A stretch of 9,781 nt of DNA from Elusimicrobia bacterium CG08_land_8_20_14_0_20_59_10. Lineage in GTDB: Bacteria > Elusimicrobiota > Elusimicrobia > Elusimicrobiales > UBA9959. Of the stretch, positions 1 through 5,793 are shown one piece after another. The stretch is from contig PEXO01000335.1 in assembly GCA_002779045.1 (NCBI GenBank), positions 2,283 to 12,063 of the forward strand. Direction: 5' to 3'. Every line of letters starts with the position of its first letter. Within the stretch, counting starts at the first letter, position 1. The position numbers and the translations under genes were made by a program. The notes under the pieces were generated by a model that was given only the letters and a program-made list of their open reading frames with translations, made no database searches and was not told the DNA's origin.

Positions 1-501
1 CATGGATTCCATGTATATGGAGCCCATCACGGCGAACTGCGCGAGGTGCCAGGGCTTGCAGTCCATGTTCGCCCCGGCGTCCAGCAGCAGCGTTGTGCCC
101 TTTAAGGTCGGCAGCGGGGCGGCTATGGCCGGGCGTATAACTCCCGGTATGCGCTTGATCTTAAGCAGTGAGGCCACCATTATCGCGCCGGAGTTGCCGG
201 CGGAAATGAACGCGTCGGCCTTTCCCTCGTGCACCAGGCCCGCGCCCACCATCAGCGAGGAATCCGGCTTGGCCCGGCATTCCCCCACCGGGTCGCTGCC
301 CATGTCGATGAGTTGCGGGGCGTGCACTATGCGGATGCGTTCCGGGCTCTCCGCGCCGAGGCGGCGCAGTTCCTCCCGTATTTCGGGATCGCGGCCGACC
401 AGGAGCACCTCGTGCGGCAGCTTTTTAGCCGCCAGCAGGGCGCCTTCCAGGTTCGGCTTCAGCCCGAAATCTCCGCCGTGAGCGTCGATCGCTATTCGCA
501 T
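1..501 (-). CDS. plsX: Phosphate acyltransferase PlsX, N-terminal 167 codons (cut by window edge)
   Basis: PlsX converts acyl-ACP and phosphate into acyl-phosphate, the acyl donor for PlsY in the first step of phospholipid synthesis; it is a peripheral membrane enzyme. The minus strand is open from the ATG at 501 to base 1. Family hallmarks seen: the N-terminal MRIAIDAHGGD (residues 1-11; most homologues read DAMGGD, so His replaces Met), SAGNSGA (100-106), RPAIAAPLP (123-131) and DAGANMDCKP (141-150), followed by LAQFAVMGSIY. Family members are about 330-350 residues, so roughly half is present; the truncation is only the window edge. The ATG lies 10 bases after the rpmF stop, with a purine-rich GGAGAGAAG upstream as a rather distant ribosome site. 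The rpmF-plsX order is widespread in bacteria and supports the call. Confidence 0.96.
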   Translation of the reverse strand, partial: MRIAIDAHGGDFGLKPNLEGALLAAKKLPHEVLLVGRDPEIREELRRLGAESPERIRIVHAPQLIDMGSDPVGECRAKPDSSLMVGAGLVHEGKADAFISAGNSGAIMVASLLKIKRIPGVIRPAIAAPLPTLKGTTLLLDAGANMDCKPWHLAQFAVMGSIYMESM

Positions 502-511
502 ATGGCCGCGG

Positions 512-724
512 TTATTTCTTCTCTCCGCCCTTTTCTTTCTTGGGGGCCTTCTTTGGCACTTCAAGCTTGCCGTTATAGAAGCCGCAGGAAGGGCAGACGC
601 GGTGCGGGACGCGCAGCGCGCCGCACTGGCCGCAGGGCGCCAGTTCTTTTATTTCCAGTTTCCAGTTCTGGGAGCGGCGCGAGTCTCTGCGGGAACGGGT
701 ATGTTTTCTTTTGGGATTCGGCAT
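512..724 (-). CDS. rpmF: Large ribosomal subunit protein bL32
   Basis: bL32 is a small zinc-ribbon protein of the 50S subunit. The 70-residue product begins with the family signature MPNPKRKHTRSRRDSRR, followed by a Trp-containing segment and a four-cysteine zinc site: C31-x2-C34 and C44-x2-C47 (CGQC and CPSC). The rest is a short Lys/Glu-rich tail (from about residue 53), slightly longer than in many homologues and probably disordered. The start is supported by AAGAGG about 9 bases upstream. It sits 16 bases after the yceD stop and 10 bases before plsX, the classic yceD-rpmF-plsX arrangement, and is probably co-transcribed with both. Confidence 0.97.
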   Translation of the reverse strand: MPNPKRKHTRSRRDSRRSQNWKLEIKELAPCGQCGALRVPHRVCPSCGFYNGKLEVPKKAPKKEKGGEKK

Positions 725-740
725 TTTTGGGTACCTCTTT

Positions 741-1235
741 TTACTGTTTGCGTCCTTTGTCGTCAGGCTTCTCCAGGAGGCCTTTCAGGGCCCCAAAAGG
801 CGAAGCCTTGCCCATACTGCACGAACAGGAGCTCGTGTTGCGGTCTATCCCGCACATCGGGCACCGTCCTTTGCAGGTTCCGGAGCACAAAACTTTCAGC
901 GGCGCGAGCAGGGCCACGGTCTCCCTTATTAATTCGCGCGTATCTACATATTCTACTGAATCCGGATATGCCTCGTCAAAAGTATCCGAGAAAGCGCGGG
1001 TGACCGGAGCGCCGCAGCGTGCGCATTCCAGGTTCAGTTCGATGTCCGCTTTTCCCGAGAGCAGCAGTGAATCCCCCCCCACGGAGAAAGACAGGCGCAC
1101 GTGCAGGCTTTTGAGCGTCCCCGGGGTTTCAAAAGCGTCGGCATAAAAGGGCAGCGGGGGGTCAAGGGATAATTCAAGGCCGCGGCTCTCGCGTATTTCG
1201 GAAGCTTTGAAGATCAGGGGGTCTTTTTCTTTCAT
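741..1235 (-). CDS. yceD: YceD/DUF177 family protein (23S rRNA accumulation factor)
   Basis: A 164-residue cytoplasmic protein of the DUF177 (YceD) family. In E. coli and plants, family members are linked to accumulation or processing of 23S rRNA; the molecular mechanism is not firmly known. The sequence shows the two expected cysteine clusters: ECARCGAP (residues 70-77) and a second group C117, C121, C125, C128 within LCSGTCKGRCPMCG, followed by C137 and C139. These could bind a metal (inference). The gene lies directly upstream of rpmF, its usual neighbour. Its ATG overlaps the stop of the upstream glycosyltransferase by four bases (ATGA at 1235-1232), so translation is probably coupled. 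A run of eight G bases (complement of 1073-1080) occurs inside the gene without breaking the frame. Confidence 0.9.
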   Translation of the reverse strand: MKEKDPLIFKASEIRESRGLELSLDPPLPFYADAFETPGTLKSLHVRLSFSVGGDSLLLSGKADIELNLECARCGAPVTRAFSDTFDEAYPDSVEYVDTRELIRETVALLAPLKVLCSGTCKGRCPMCGIDRNTSSCSCSMGKASPFGALKGLLEKPDDKGRKQ

Positions 1236-2191
1236 AGCCCGGAGCCGCCGCCGATACGCTGCGCTACGGTGTAGGGCGGCTTGCGGTTGGCGCTGTGGTA
1301 GGTGCGTATAAGCACTTCGGTCATCAGTCCCATGAAAGCGAACTGCACCGCCACGATCGAGAATAAAATGGCCACAAGGAACAGCGGCTGGTCCTTCACG
1401 AAAATGTGGTTGAAGAATTTATTGTAGAGGGTATAGGCGGCCATCGTGCCGGCGGCGGCCAGCAGGACCAGGCTGATTCCGCCGAAAAGGTAAATAGGCT
1501 TGGTGATGAAATCGCCCATGAATTTTACCGTGAGCAGGTCGAGCAGCACCTTGAAGGTGCGGGCTATGCCGTACTTCGAGCTGCCCGCGCCGCGGGGCCT
1601 GTGCCCGACCTCCAGCTCCGCTATGGAGGCCCCGGCGTAGTTGAGGAGCGCCGGCAGGAAACGGTGCATCTCGCCGTAGAGGTCCACGTTTTTGAGCAGC
1701 GAGGCCCTGTATATTTTCAGCGTACAGCCGAAGTCGTGCAGCTTCAGCCCGGTGACCGCGGAAATCACGGCGTTAGCCGCGCGCGACGGCAGTACCCGGG
1801 AGAAGAACGGGTCCCGCCTGTTCCTGCGCCAGCCGCTCACCACGTCGCAGCCCGACCTGGCCCTGGCGAGAAGCGCGGCTATATCGGCGGGGTCGTTCTG
1901 CCCGTCCGCGTCCAGCGTCACTATCCATTTCCCGTCCGCTTCCGCTATGCCCGCGGCCAGCGCGGCGGTCTGTCCGCAGTTGCGGGAAAGGCGCAGCGCT
2001 TTCTGGTGTTCGTCCGCGGCAACCAGTTCTTTAAGCCGTGAAAAAGAGGCGTCGGTGCTGCCGTCGTCAACCCAGATCACCTCGTACGGCAGCCCGAGCG
2101 CGCCGAGCGCGGCCGTGAGCTCCCGCGCGAAAGGGGCGAGGGACTCCTCTTCGTTGAATACGGGAATGACCGCGGAAAGCGTTTTTGTCAT
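1232..2191 (-). CDS. Family 2 glycosyltransferase, polyprenyl-phosphate sugar transferase type
   Basis: A 319-residue GT2 enzyme resembling dolichol-phosphate mannose synthase, ArnC and GtrB. Such enzymes move a sugar from a nucleotide donor to a polyprenyl phosphate on the inner membrane face. The N-terminal GT-A domain shows AVIPVFNEEESL (7-18), the donor-site WVDDGSTD (40-47) and the metal-binding DADGQNDP (94-101). Further family features are GLKLHDFGCTLKIYR (148-162), HRFLPAL (176-182) and a KYG motif with basic surroundings (206-208). Two membrane segments near the C-terminus (about 233-256 and 269-295) match the ArnC/GtrB layout. The start overlaps the stop of the upstream GT4 gene (ATGA at 2191-2188) and the end overlaps yceD in the same way. 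The sugar and acceptor cannot be read from sequence; glycolipid, O-antigen or lipid A modification are all possible. Confidence 0.93.
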   Translation of the reverse strand: MTKTLSAVIPVFNEEESLAPFARELTAALGALGLPYEVIWVDDGSTDASFSRLKELVAADEHQKALRLSRNCGQTAALAAGIAEADGKWIVTLDADGQNDPADIAALLARARSGCDVVSGWRRNRRDPFFSRVLPSRAANAVISAVTGLKLHDFGCTLKIYRASLLKNVDLYGEMHRFLPALLNYAGASIAELEVGHRPRGAGSSKYGIARTFKVLLDLLTVKFMGDFITKPIYLFGGISLVLLAAAGTMAAYTLYNKFFNHIFVKDQPLFLVAILFSIVAVQFAFMGLMTEVLIRTYHSANRKPPYTVAQRIGGGSGL

Positions 2192-3327
2192 AAATTGCGC
2201 GCGGCCAGCAGTTCCGCGTAAAGCTCTTCCTGTTGTTTTACCATATTATCAATGTCGAATTCAGACAGGTCCGTTGCGGCGGCGCCGGCGGCCAGGCGCG
2301 CGCGCAGCGCGGCGTCATCCATGACCCGGCCCAGGGTGGAGCAGAAACCGTCGAGGTCGCCTTTTTTAACGGGGTAGCCGTTCACGTCGGGCCTGAGTAT
2401 GTCGCTGACGCCGTCGGCGCTGTAGCAGACCGCAGGCAGGCCTGTCCTGAGTGCCTCCACCAGGCTGCGCGGCAGGCCCTCCCACATAGAGGTGAGAGCG
2501 AAGATGTCGGAGGCCGCGAGTATCTCCGCCGAGTCCTCCCTCCAGCCGGTAAAAAGGCAGCGGTCCGCGAGCCCCAGCCCGGCGGCCTTGGCGCGCAGCG
2601 CCTCAAGTTCTTCCCCCCCGCCCACGAAGACGAAGCGGGCCTCCGGGCGGGAAGGCAGCAGGCACGCCGCCGCCTTCAGGAAATCCCCGGGATTCTTCTG
2701 CGGCTTGGCATTGCCGATGGCCGCGACCACGAGCGCCCCGGCGGGGATGTTCAACTGCGCGCGCTTCTCCCGCCGTGATACCCGGGCCGGGTAATCGGAC
2801 AGCCTTACGCCGCTGCGTATCAGGCGGTATTTTTCCGGAGAGCCTATGCCGGCGGAGCGGGCGGTTTCCATGTTGTCTTTTGAGACGAAGATCAGTGCGC
2901 TGCAGGAAAGGGCGCACAACTTTTCCAGAAAGATGAAAAAGCCGCGCTTCAGCGGGCTCTGCAGCGGGTTGAAGCCGAATCCGTGGAAAGTATGCACTAC
3001 CACGGGCACGCCGGCCGCCGCGGCAGCCAGCCGGCCAAGGATACCTGCCTTCGAGGAATGCGTGTGCACTATGTCCGGTGCCGCGCCTCTGAGCATACCC
3101 CGGAGCGTAACCAGCGCCAGGAAGTCGTCGAACGGGTTTATCTCGCGGCCAAGGCGCGCGACATGCCTCAGCCGGCCGGGGGCCGCTTTTGCGTCCAGCA
3201 GGCCGCCCGCGCCGGCCCAGAGCTCCGCCGTGAACCTGCCCGGGTCAAGGTGCGCGACGGTATAAAGCGTATTTCCCTGCGCCCCGCCGAAATCAAGCCG
3301 TGTTATGATATGGACTGCTTTAACCAT
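2188..3327 (-). CDS. Family 4 glycosyltransferase (GT-B fold)
   Basis: A 379-residue retaining glycosyltransferase of the GT4 family, likely cytoplasmic and acting on an envelope polysaccharide or glycolipid precursor. The N-terminal half carries the glycine-rich loop DFGGAQ (12-17), DIVHTHSSKAGILGR (85-99) and HTFHGFGF (112-119). The C-terminal nucleotide-sugar domain has AIGNAKPQKNP (203-213), FVGGGEE (234-240) and the diagnostic E-x7-E motif, E283 to E291, in MWEGLPRSLVEAL. Length is normal. The ATG at 3327 comes 7 bases after the SpoIID-like gene; AAGGTAAGGAAGG at the end of that gene provides purine-rich pairing sequence upstream. The stop overlaps the next glycosyltransferase start, so the two probably work in one pathway (inference). 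Donor and acceptor are not predictable. Confidence 0.93.
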   Translation of the reverse strand: MVKAVHIITRLDFGGAQGNTLYTVAHLDPGRFTAELWAGAGGLLDAKAAPGRLRHVARLGREINPFDDFLALVTLRGMLRGAAPDIVHTHSSKAGILGRLAAAAAGVPVVVHTFHGFGFNPLQSPLKRGFFIFLEKLCALSCSALIFVSKDNMETARSAGIGSPEKYRLIRSGVRLSDYPARVSRREKRAQLNIPAGALVVAAIGNAKPQKNPGDFLKAAACLLPSRPEARFVFVGGGEELEALRAKAAGLGLADRCLFTGWREDSAEILAASDIFALTSMWEGLPRSLVEALRTGLPAVCYSADGVSDILRPDVNGYPVKKGDLDGFCSTLGRVMDDAALRARLAAGAAATDLSEFDIDNMVKQQEELYAELLAARNL

Positions 3328-3334
3328 GGGCGCT

Positions 3335-5374
3335 TCAGCGGACCTTCCTTACCTTATAATACGGATAGTAGCGGGAGAGTATGGCCCGGTATTCCGCTCC
3401 GAAGTTCTTTGCCATTCCCGCGGCTCCCCGCAGGCATAAGCCGGCGCCGTCCCCGGTGCCTATGCCGCGCAGGATGAAAAATTCCGGGTGCTTTCCCCGG
3501 TAGATGGGCCGTATGCTGAACAGCGTGGAACGCAGAGTTCCGGCGGTAAGCGCCTGGACTATCGGCCCGGCGCCCTCTATGATCACCGAACCCGCAGTGC
3601 CGTCCGCTCTCAGCGACTTCACCCGCCCGTCGGTTTCCCTGGCCAGCGGGACGAGGGCCTTGAGATAGCCGATCTTATGTTTCCTGTTCAGGCGGGACTC
3701 TATCCATTTGGGCTGCAGCAGCAGCGTCCAGGCGACTTCGGAACCCGTGGTCTTGTCATCGGGCAGGCAGTACAGCGTGTCAGGCGGGGGCTCCACTGTG
3801 CGCGAGTACAGGCCAAAAGGCGTCAACTTGGGAATGGGACGTCCGGAGTCGTTCACCCCTTCGAGGGTGACGCCGCCGCAGGCGAGGTGAAAATCTGCCG
3901 GGGCGACGGCGCCTCCGGTCTGCAGGATCTCGCCGCGGGTGGCACTGGCCGCTTTTGCGGAAACCTCGTTCTCCACCTGCAGGCCCGGGAAGGGCAGGCA
4001 ATGCGCGGAATCGCAAAGCTGGTACTCGCGGCTTTCATGGCGCACCGAGGCCGAAAGCCAGGTCAGGCGCGTGCGGACCGCCACAGCCACGGCCTTAAGA
4101 TATTCCAGGAGCTTGTTCCTGTCCGCTAGCGAGGCGGTTATCGGGCTGACCAGGTACTCGGCCGGGGTTTCGTTTATGAGCCAGAAGCCATTTTCACGCG
4201 ACAGCACAAGGAGTTCGCCCGCCACTTCTTTGTCCCCGCGGTTCACCCCGTGGGCGTCCGGCAGCTGCGGGCTCTTTATCAGTATCACCGCGCCTTCGGT
4301 CTTGGGCACGATGCGAATGCTGTTGGCCGTGGTGTGGAGGGCCGAACCGGAATTGTCGCGCAGTTCGTAGAGATGGTTCGTCTCGTTGTAGACTATCTTC
4401 AATTGTCCGTTGCTTTTTCCTGTGAGTATCCGCCCCAGGCGCGTGTCCATCACGTCGAAGGGCGCCGTTACTATAAAGCTGAAGCCCGTCACCAGCGACG
4501 GGACCCCGCCGCGCCCGGCGTACAGGCCTATTTTAACCCGGGGGCCCGGCTCCGCTTTCAGCGGGTTGCGGTGCGCGGGCCAGGCCATGCGTGCCCAGTA
4601 GAGCAGGTCCCCGGTATTGCCTTTGACGTATTTAGCCAGCTTCTTCACCTTTTTGGAGAAAAAACTTTCTTCGGGGTCGAAGTCGGAAAGCGTGAAATAT
4701 GTCTGCCAGGCGGGCAGATTGAGCCCGGCTTTCTCGTAGAGGCGCGCCAGTTCTATCTCCGCCTGGATATTGCGCGGGTCATAGGACAGGGCTTCCTTTA
4801 CGAAGTTCATGGCATGCTTCTTTTTTTTCGTTTTCTCCAGATAAAAGCCCATCAGCCGGGCGGCCGGGGAAAGAAGGTAGGGATAGCGTGTATAGACGGA
4901 GCGCAGGCGGTCCAGCGCCTGCGCGGGCCCGGAAAGCCTCGCTTCCGCGAAGGACAGCGCGAAACGCGTCTGCGAGGCAAGCGACTGGTCCACGGTCAGC
5001 GTCAGGGACTTTTCAAAAGCCGTCCTGGCTTCCCGGTCCTTTTCCAGGCCCAGAAGGTTCCAGCCCTTCTCGAACTGCACGTAAAAATCCTCCGGCGCGA
5101 GTATCCCGGCTTTAGCCAGGTAGGCCAGGGCCTCGCTGTTCCTGCCGGCCTCGGCTAAAAGCACGGCCAGGTCCTTCAGCGCGGACAGGGTAAGCGCCGG
5201 GTCGGTGGAGCGGTAGGCCACGTACTTGAGCGCTTCGGCGGCGTCTTCAGGTCGGCCTTCCAGCCACTGGGCGGAGGCATCGGAATAGAGCTTTGGCAGG
5301 TTTTCCTGCGCGCGGAGAGTCGGAGCGGCCGCGCAGAGCGCGGCGGCAAGCAGCAGCGGGTATTTCTTTGACAT
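3335..5374 (-). CDS. Secreted TPR protein with SpoIID/LytB-like domain
   Basis: A 679-residue exported protein. The ATG at 5374 is preferred over an in-frame TTG at 5392 because it puts a signal peptide at the very N-terminus: two Lys, then LLLAAALCAAA, with likely cleavage after LRA at residue 22. Residues about 25-215 form alpha-helical TPR-like repeats. Residues about 280-675 match the SpoIID/LytB family (SpoIID itself is a peptidoglycan lytic transglycosylase): NETPAEYL (401-408), LKAVAVAVRTRL (426-437; family LKAQAVAARTY), CDSAHC (454-459), ACGGVT (498-503) and a C-terminal GTGDGAGLCLRGAAGMA (639-655; family GHGVGxxQxGAxGMA). Several conserved positions are changed, including the usual His and Gln of that last motif, so activity is uncertain. 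It may cleave or only bind peptidoglycan in the periplasm. It is the first gene of the minus-strand operon. No Shine-Dalgarno sequence is visible before either start. Confidence 0.85.
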   Translation of the reverse strand: MSKKYPLLLAAALCAAAPTLRAQENLPKLYSDASAQWLEGRPEDAAEALKYVAYRSTDPALTLSALKDLAVLLAEAGRNSEALAYLAKAGILAPEDFYVQFEKGWNLLGLEKDREARTAFEKSLTLTVDQSLASQTRFALSFAEARLSGPAQALDRLRSVYTRYPYLLSPAARLMGFYLEKTKKKKHAMNFVKEALSYDPRNIQAEIELARLYEKAGLNLPAWQTYFTLSDFDPEESFFSKKVKKLAKYVKGNTGDLLYWARMAWPAHRNPLKAEPGPRVKIGLYAGRGGVPSLVTGFSFIVTAPFDVMDTRLGRILTGKSNGQLKIVYNETNHLYELRDNSGSALHTTANSIRIVPKTEGAVILIKSPQLPDAHGVNRGDKEVAGELLVLSRENGFWLINETPAEYLVSPITASLADRNKLLEYLKAVAVAVRTRLTWLSASVRHESREYQLCDSAHCLPFPGLQVENEVSAKAASATRGEILQTGGAVAPADFHLACGGVTLEGVNDSGRPIPKLTPFGLYSRTVEPPPDTLYCLPDDKTTGSEVAWTLLLQPKWIESRLNRKHKIGYLKALVPLARETDGRVKSLRADGTAGSVIIEGAGPIVQALTAGTLRSTLFSIRPIYRGKHPEFFILRGIGTGDGAGLCLRGAAGMAKNFGAEYRAILSRYYPYYKVRKVR

Positions 5375-5400
5375 TACCGGTAAATGTAGCAATTACCGGT
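5373..5400. repeat. Two direct copies of ATTACCGGT, 19 bases apart, at the operon start
   Basis: ATTACCGGT occurs at 5373-5381 and again at 5392-5400, start to start 19 bases (close to two helical turns). The first copy lies within the perfect palindrome TTACCGGTAA (5374-5383) and overlaps the start codon of the SpoIID-like gene. The pair straddles the possible -10 box of that gene, a typical layout for a repressor operator. The regulator is unknown. Confidence 0.5.
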
Positions 5401-5412
5401 CCCGGCTAACAA
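5383..5412 (-). promoter_or_regulatory. Possible promoter of the minus-strand operon
   Basis: Read on the minus strand, TTGTTA (5412-5407) and TACATT (5388-5383) are separated by 18 bases. Each matches four of six consensus positions, so this is a weak candidate. If used, transcription would begin at or just before the ATG at 5374, giving a leaderless or nearly leaderless mRNA; this agrees with the absence of a Shine-Dalgarno sequence there. An alternative is a promoter further up, between 5413 and 5491. Confidence 0.3.
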
Positions 5413-5433
5413 GTGCGCCGGGTTCCGGGACCG
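5397..5433. repeat. 9-bp perfect inverted repeat in the divergent intergenic region
   Basis: CGGTCCCGG (5397-5405) is the exact reverse complement of CCGGGACCG (5425-5433), with a 19-base loop. A shorter inverted pair CCCGGC (5401-5406) / GCCGGG (5417-5422) overlaps it and could form a competing hairpin. The region lies between the two divergent transcription units. It could be a leader structure for a transcript starting upstream or a protein-binding site; no T-run follows on either strand, so it is not a terminator. Confidence 0.45.
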
Positions 5434-5453
5434 TTGGGGCGGAAAGCGTGTCT

Positions 5454-5483
5454 TTGAAATCAGCGGGAGGTTTTATGTATAAT
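5454..5483 (+). promoter_or_regulatory. Sigma70-type promoter of the tRNA-Lys gene
   Basis: TTGAAA (5454-5459, five of six consensus bases) and a perfect TATAAT (5478-5483) are spaced by 18 bases. The expected start site, near 5490, is only about two bases before the mature tRNA end at 5492. It is the only clear promoter before tRNA-Lys, tRNA-Leu and tig, so it may also feed the chaperone/protease genes downstream. Confidence 0.8.
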
Positions 5484-5491
5484 AAAAATGC

Positions 5492-5563
5492 GGGCCATTA
5501 GCTCAACGGTAGAGCAGACGCCTCTTAAGCGTAAGGTTACAGGTTCGAATCCCGTATGGCCCA
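5492..5563 (+). tRNA. tRNA-Lys (anticodon CUU)
   Basis: A 72-base cloverleaf reading AAG lysine codons. The acceptor stem GGGCCAT/ATGGCCC pairs perfectly and the D stem GCTC/GAGC encloses a 7-base loop with GG. The anticodon loop is CTCTTAA (5522-5528, anticodon CTT at 5524-5526) and the T loop is TTCGAAT. The discriminator base is A, and no CCA is encoded (TAC follows), so a CCA-adding enzyme is required. There are two mismatches: G-A at the top of the anticodon stem (5517/5533) and A-C in the middle of the T stem (ACAGG/CCCGT). The gene is most likely functional, but it is less perfect than the tRNA-Leu next to it. Confidence 0.88.
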
Positions 5564-5573
5564 TACGGTTTTT
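5552..5573 (+). terminator. Possible intrinsic terminator overlapping the 3' end of tRNA-Lys
   Basis: CCGTATG (5552-5558) and CATACGG (5562-5568) form a perfect 7-bp hairpin with a 3-base loop, immediately followed by TTTTT (5569-5573). The 5' arm lies in the 3' strands of the tRNA T stem and acceptor stem, so the hairpin and the folded tRNA exclude each other. The stem is short and the T-run has only five bases, so any termination may be partial. Confidence 0.4.
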
Positions 5574-5672
5574 ACGCGAGTAGTGGGTAATATCTGGCGA
5601 GTACAGGGCGAAGGTTCTGCCTTCCCGGGAAACTCAATTACTCAGTGCTCTTTTTTTTGGGCCGGTCGTTCG

Positions 5673-5756
5673 GTCGGGATGGCGGAATTGGCAGACGCGC
5701 ATGGCTTAGGACCATGTGGGGTAACACCCGTCGGGGTTCAAGTCCCCGTCCCGACA
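5673..5756 (+). tRNA. tRNA-Leu (anticodon UAG)
   Basis: An 84-base class II tRNA with a long variable arm, reading CUA and probably other CUN leucine codons. The acceptor stem GTCGGGA/TCCCGAC, anticodon stem CATGG/CCATG and T stem CGGGG/CCCCG are all perfectly paired. The anticodon loop is CTTAGGA (5705-5711, TAG at 5707-5709) and the T loop is TTCAAGT. The discriminator is A; CCA is not encoded (CGG follows). No convincing own promoter is seen in the 109-base spacer after tRNA-Lys, so it may share that promoter. The trigger factor gene starts 37 bases downstream. Confidence 0.96.
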
Positions 5757-5793
5757 CGGCTGCCCTGATCTGAAACAGCGGAGCGGAGGCATC

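Noticed and set aside
1073..1080. C8 tract (G8 in yceD), and similar runs at 4821-4828 (A8 in the SpoIID-like gene) and 8878-8884 (C7 in lon) as phase-variation sites
   Set aside because: The genes are housekeeping genes, the frames are intact and the runs are short; in lon the run simply encodes the Walker A GPPG.
229..5158. Plus-strand open frames across the minus-strand operon (up to 305 codons)
   Set aside because: All are shadows of plsX, yceD, the glycosyltransferases or the SpoIID-like gene, without family motifs or good ribosome sites.
5606..5658. Hairpin GAAGG/CCTTC (5610-5624) plus T8 run (5651-5658) as a terminator between the tRNAs
   Set aside because: The T-run is about 25 bases away from the stem and nothing pairs directly before it, so the arrangement does not fit an intrinsic terminator.
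5564..5672. Small RNA gene in the spacer between the two tRNAs
   Set aside because: No promoter of good quality, no terminator and no recognised RNA fold; it is probably just a processing spacer.
5556..5768. 70-codon plus-strand frame containing GMAELADAHGLG
   Set aside because: It is the conceptual translation of the tRNA-Leu gene, a well-known false ORF.
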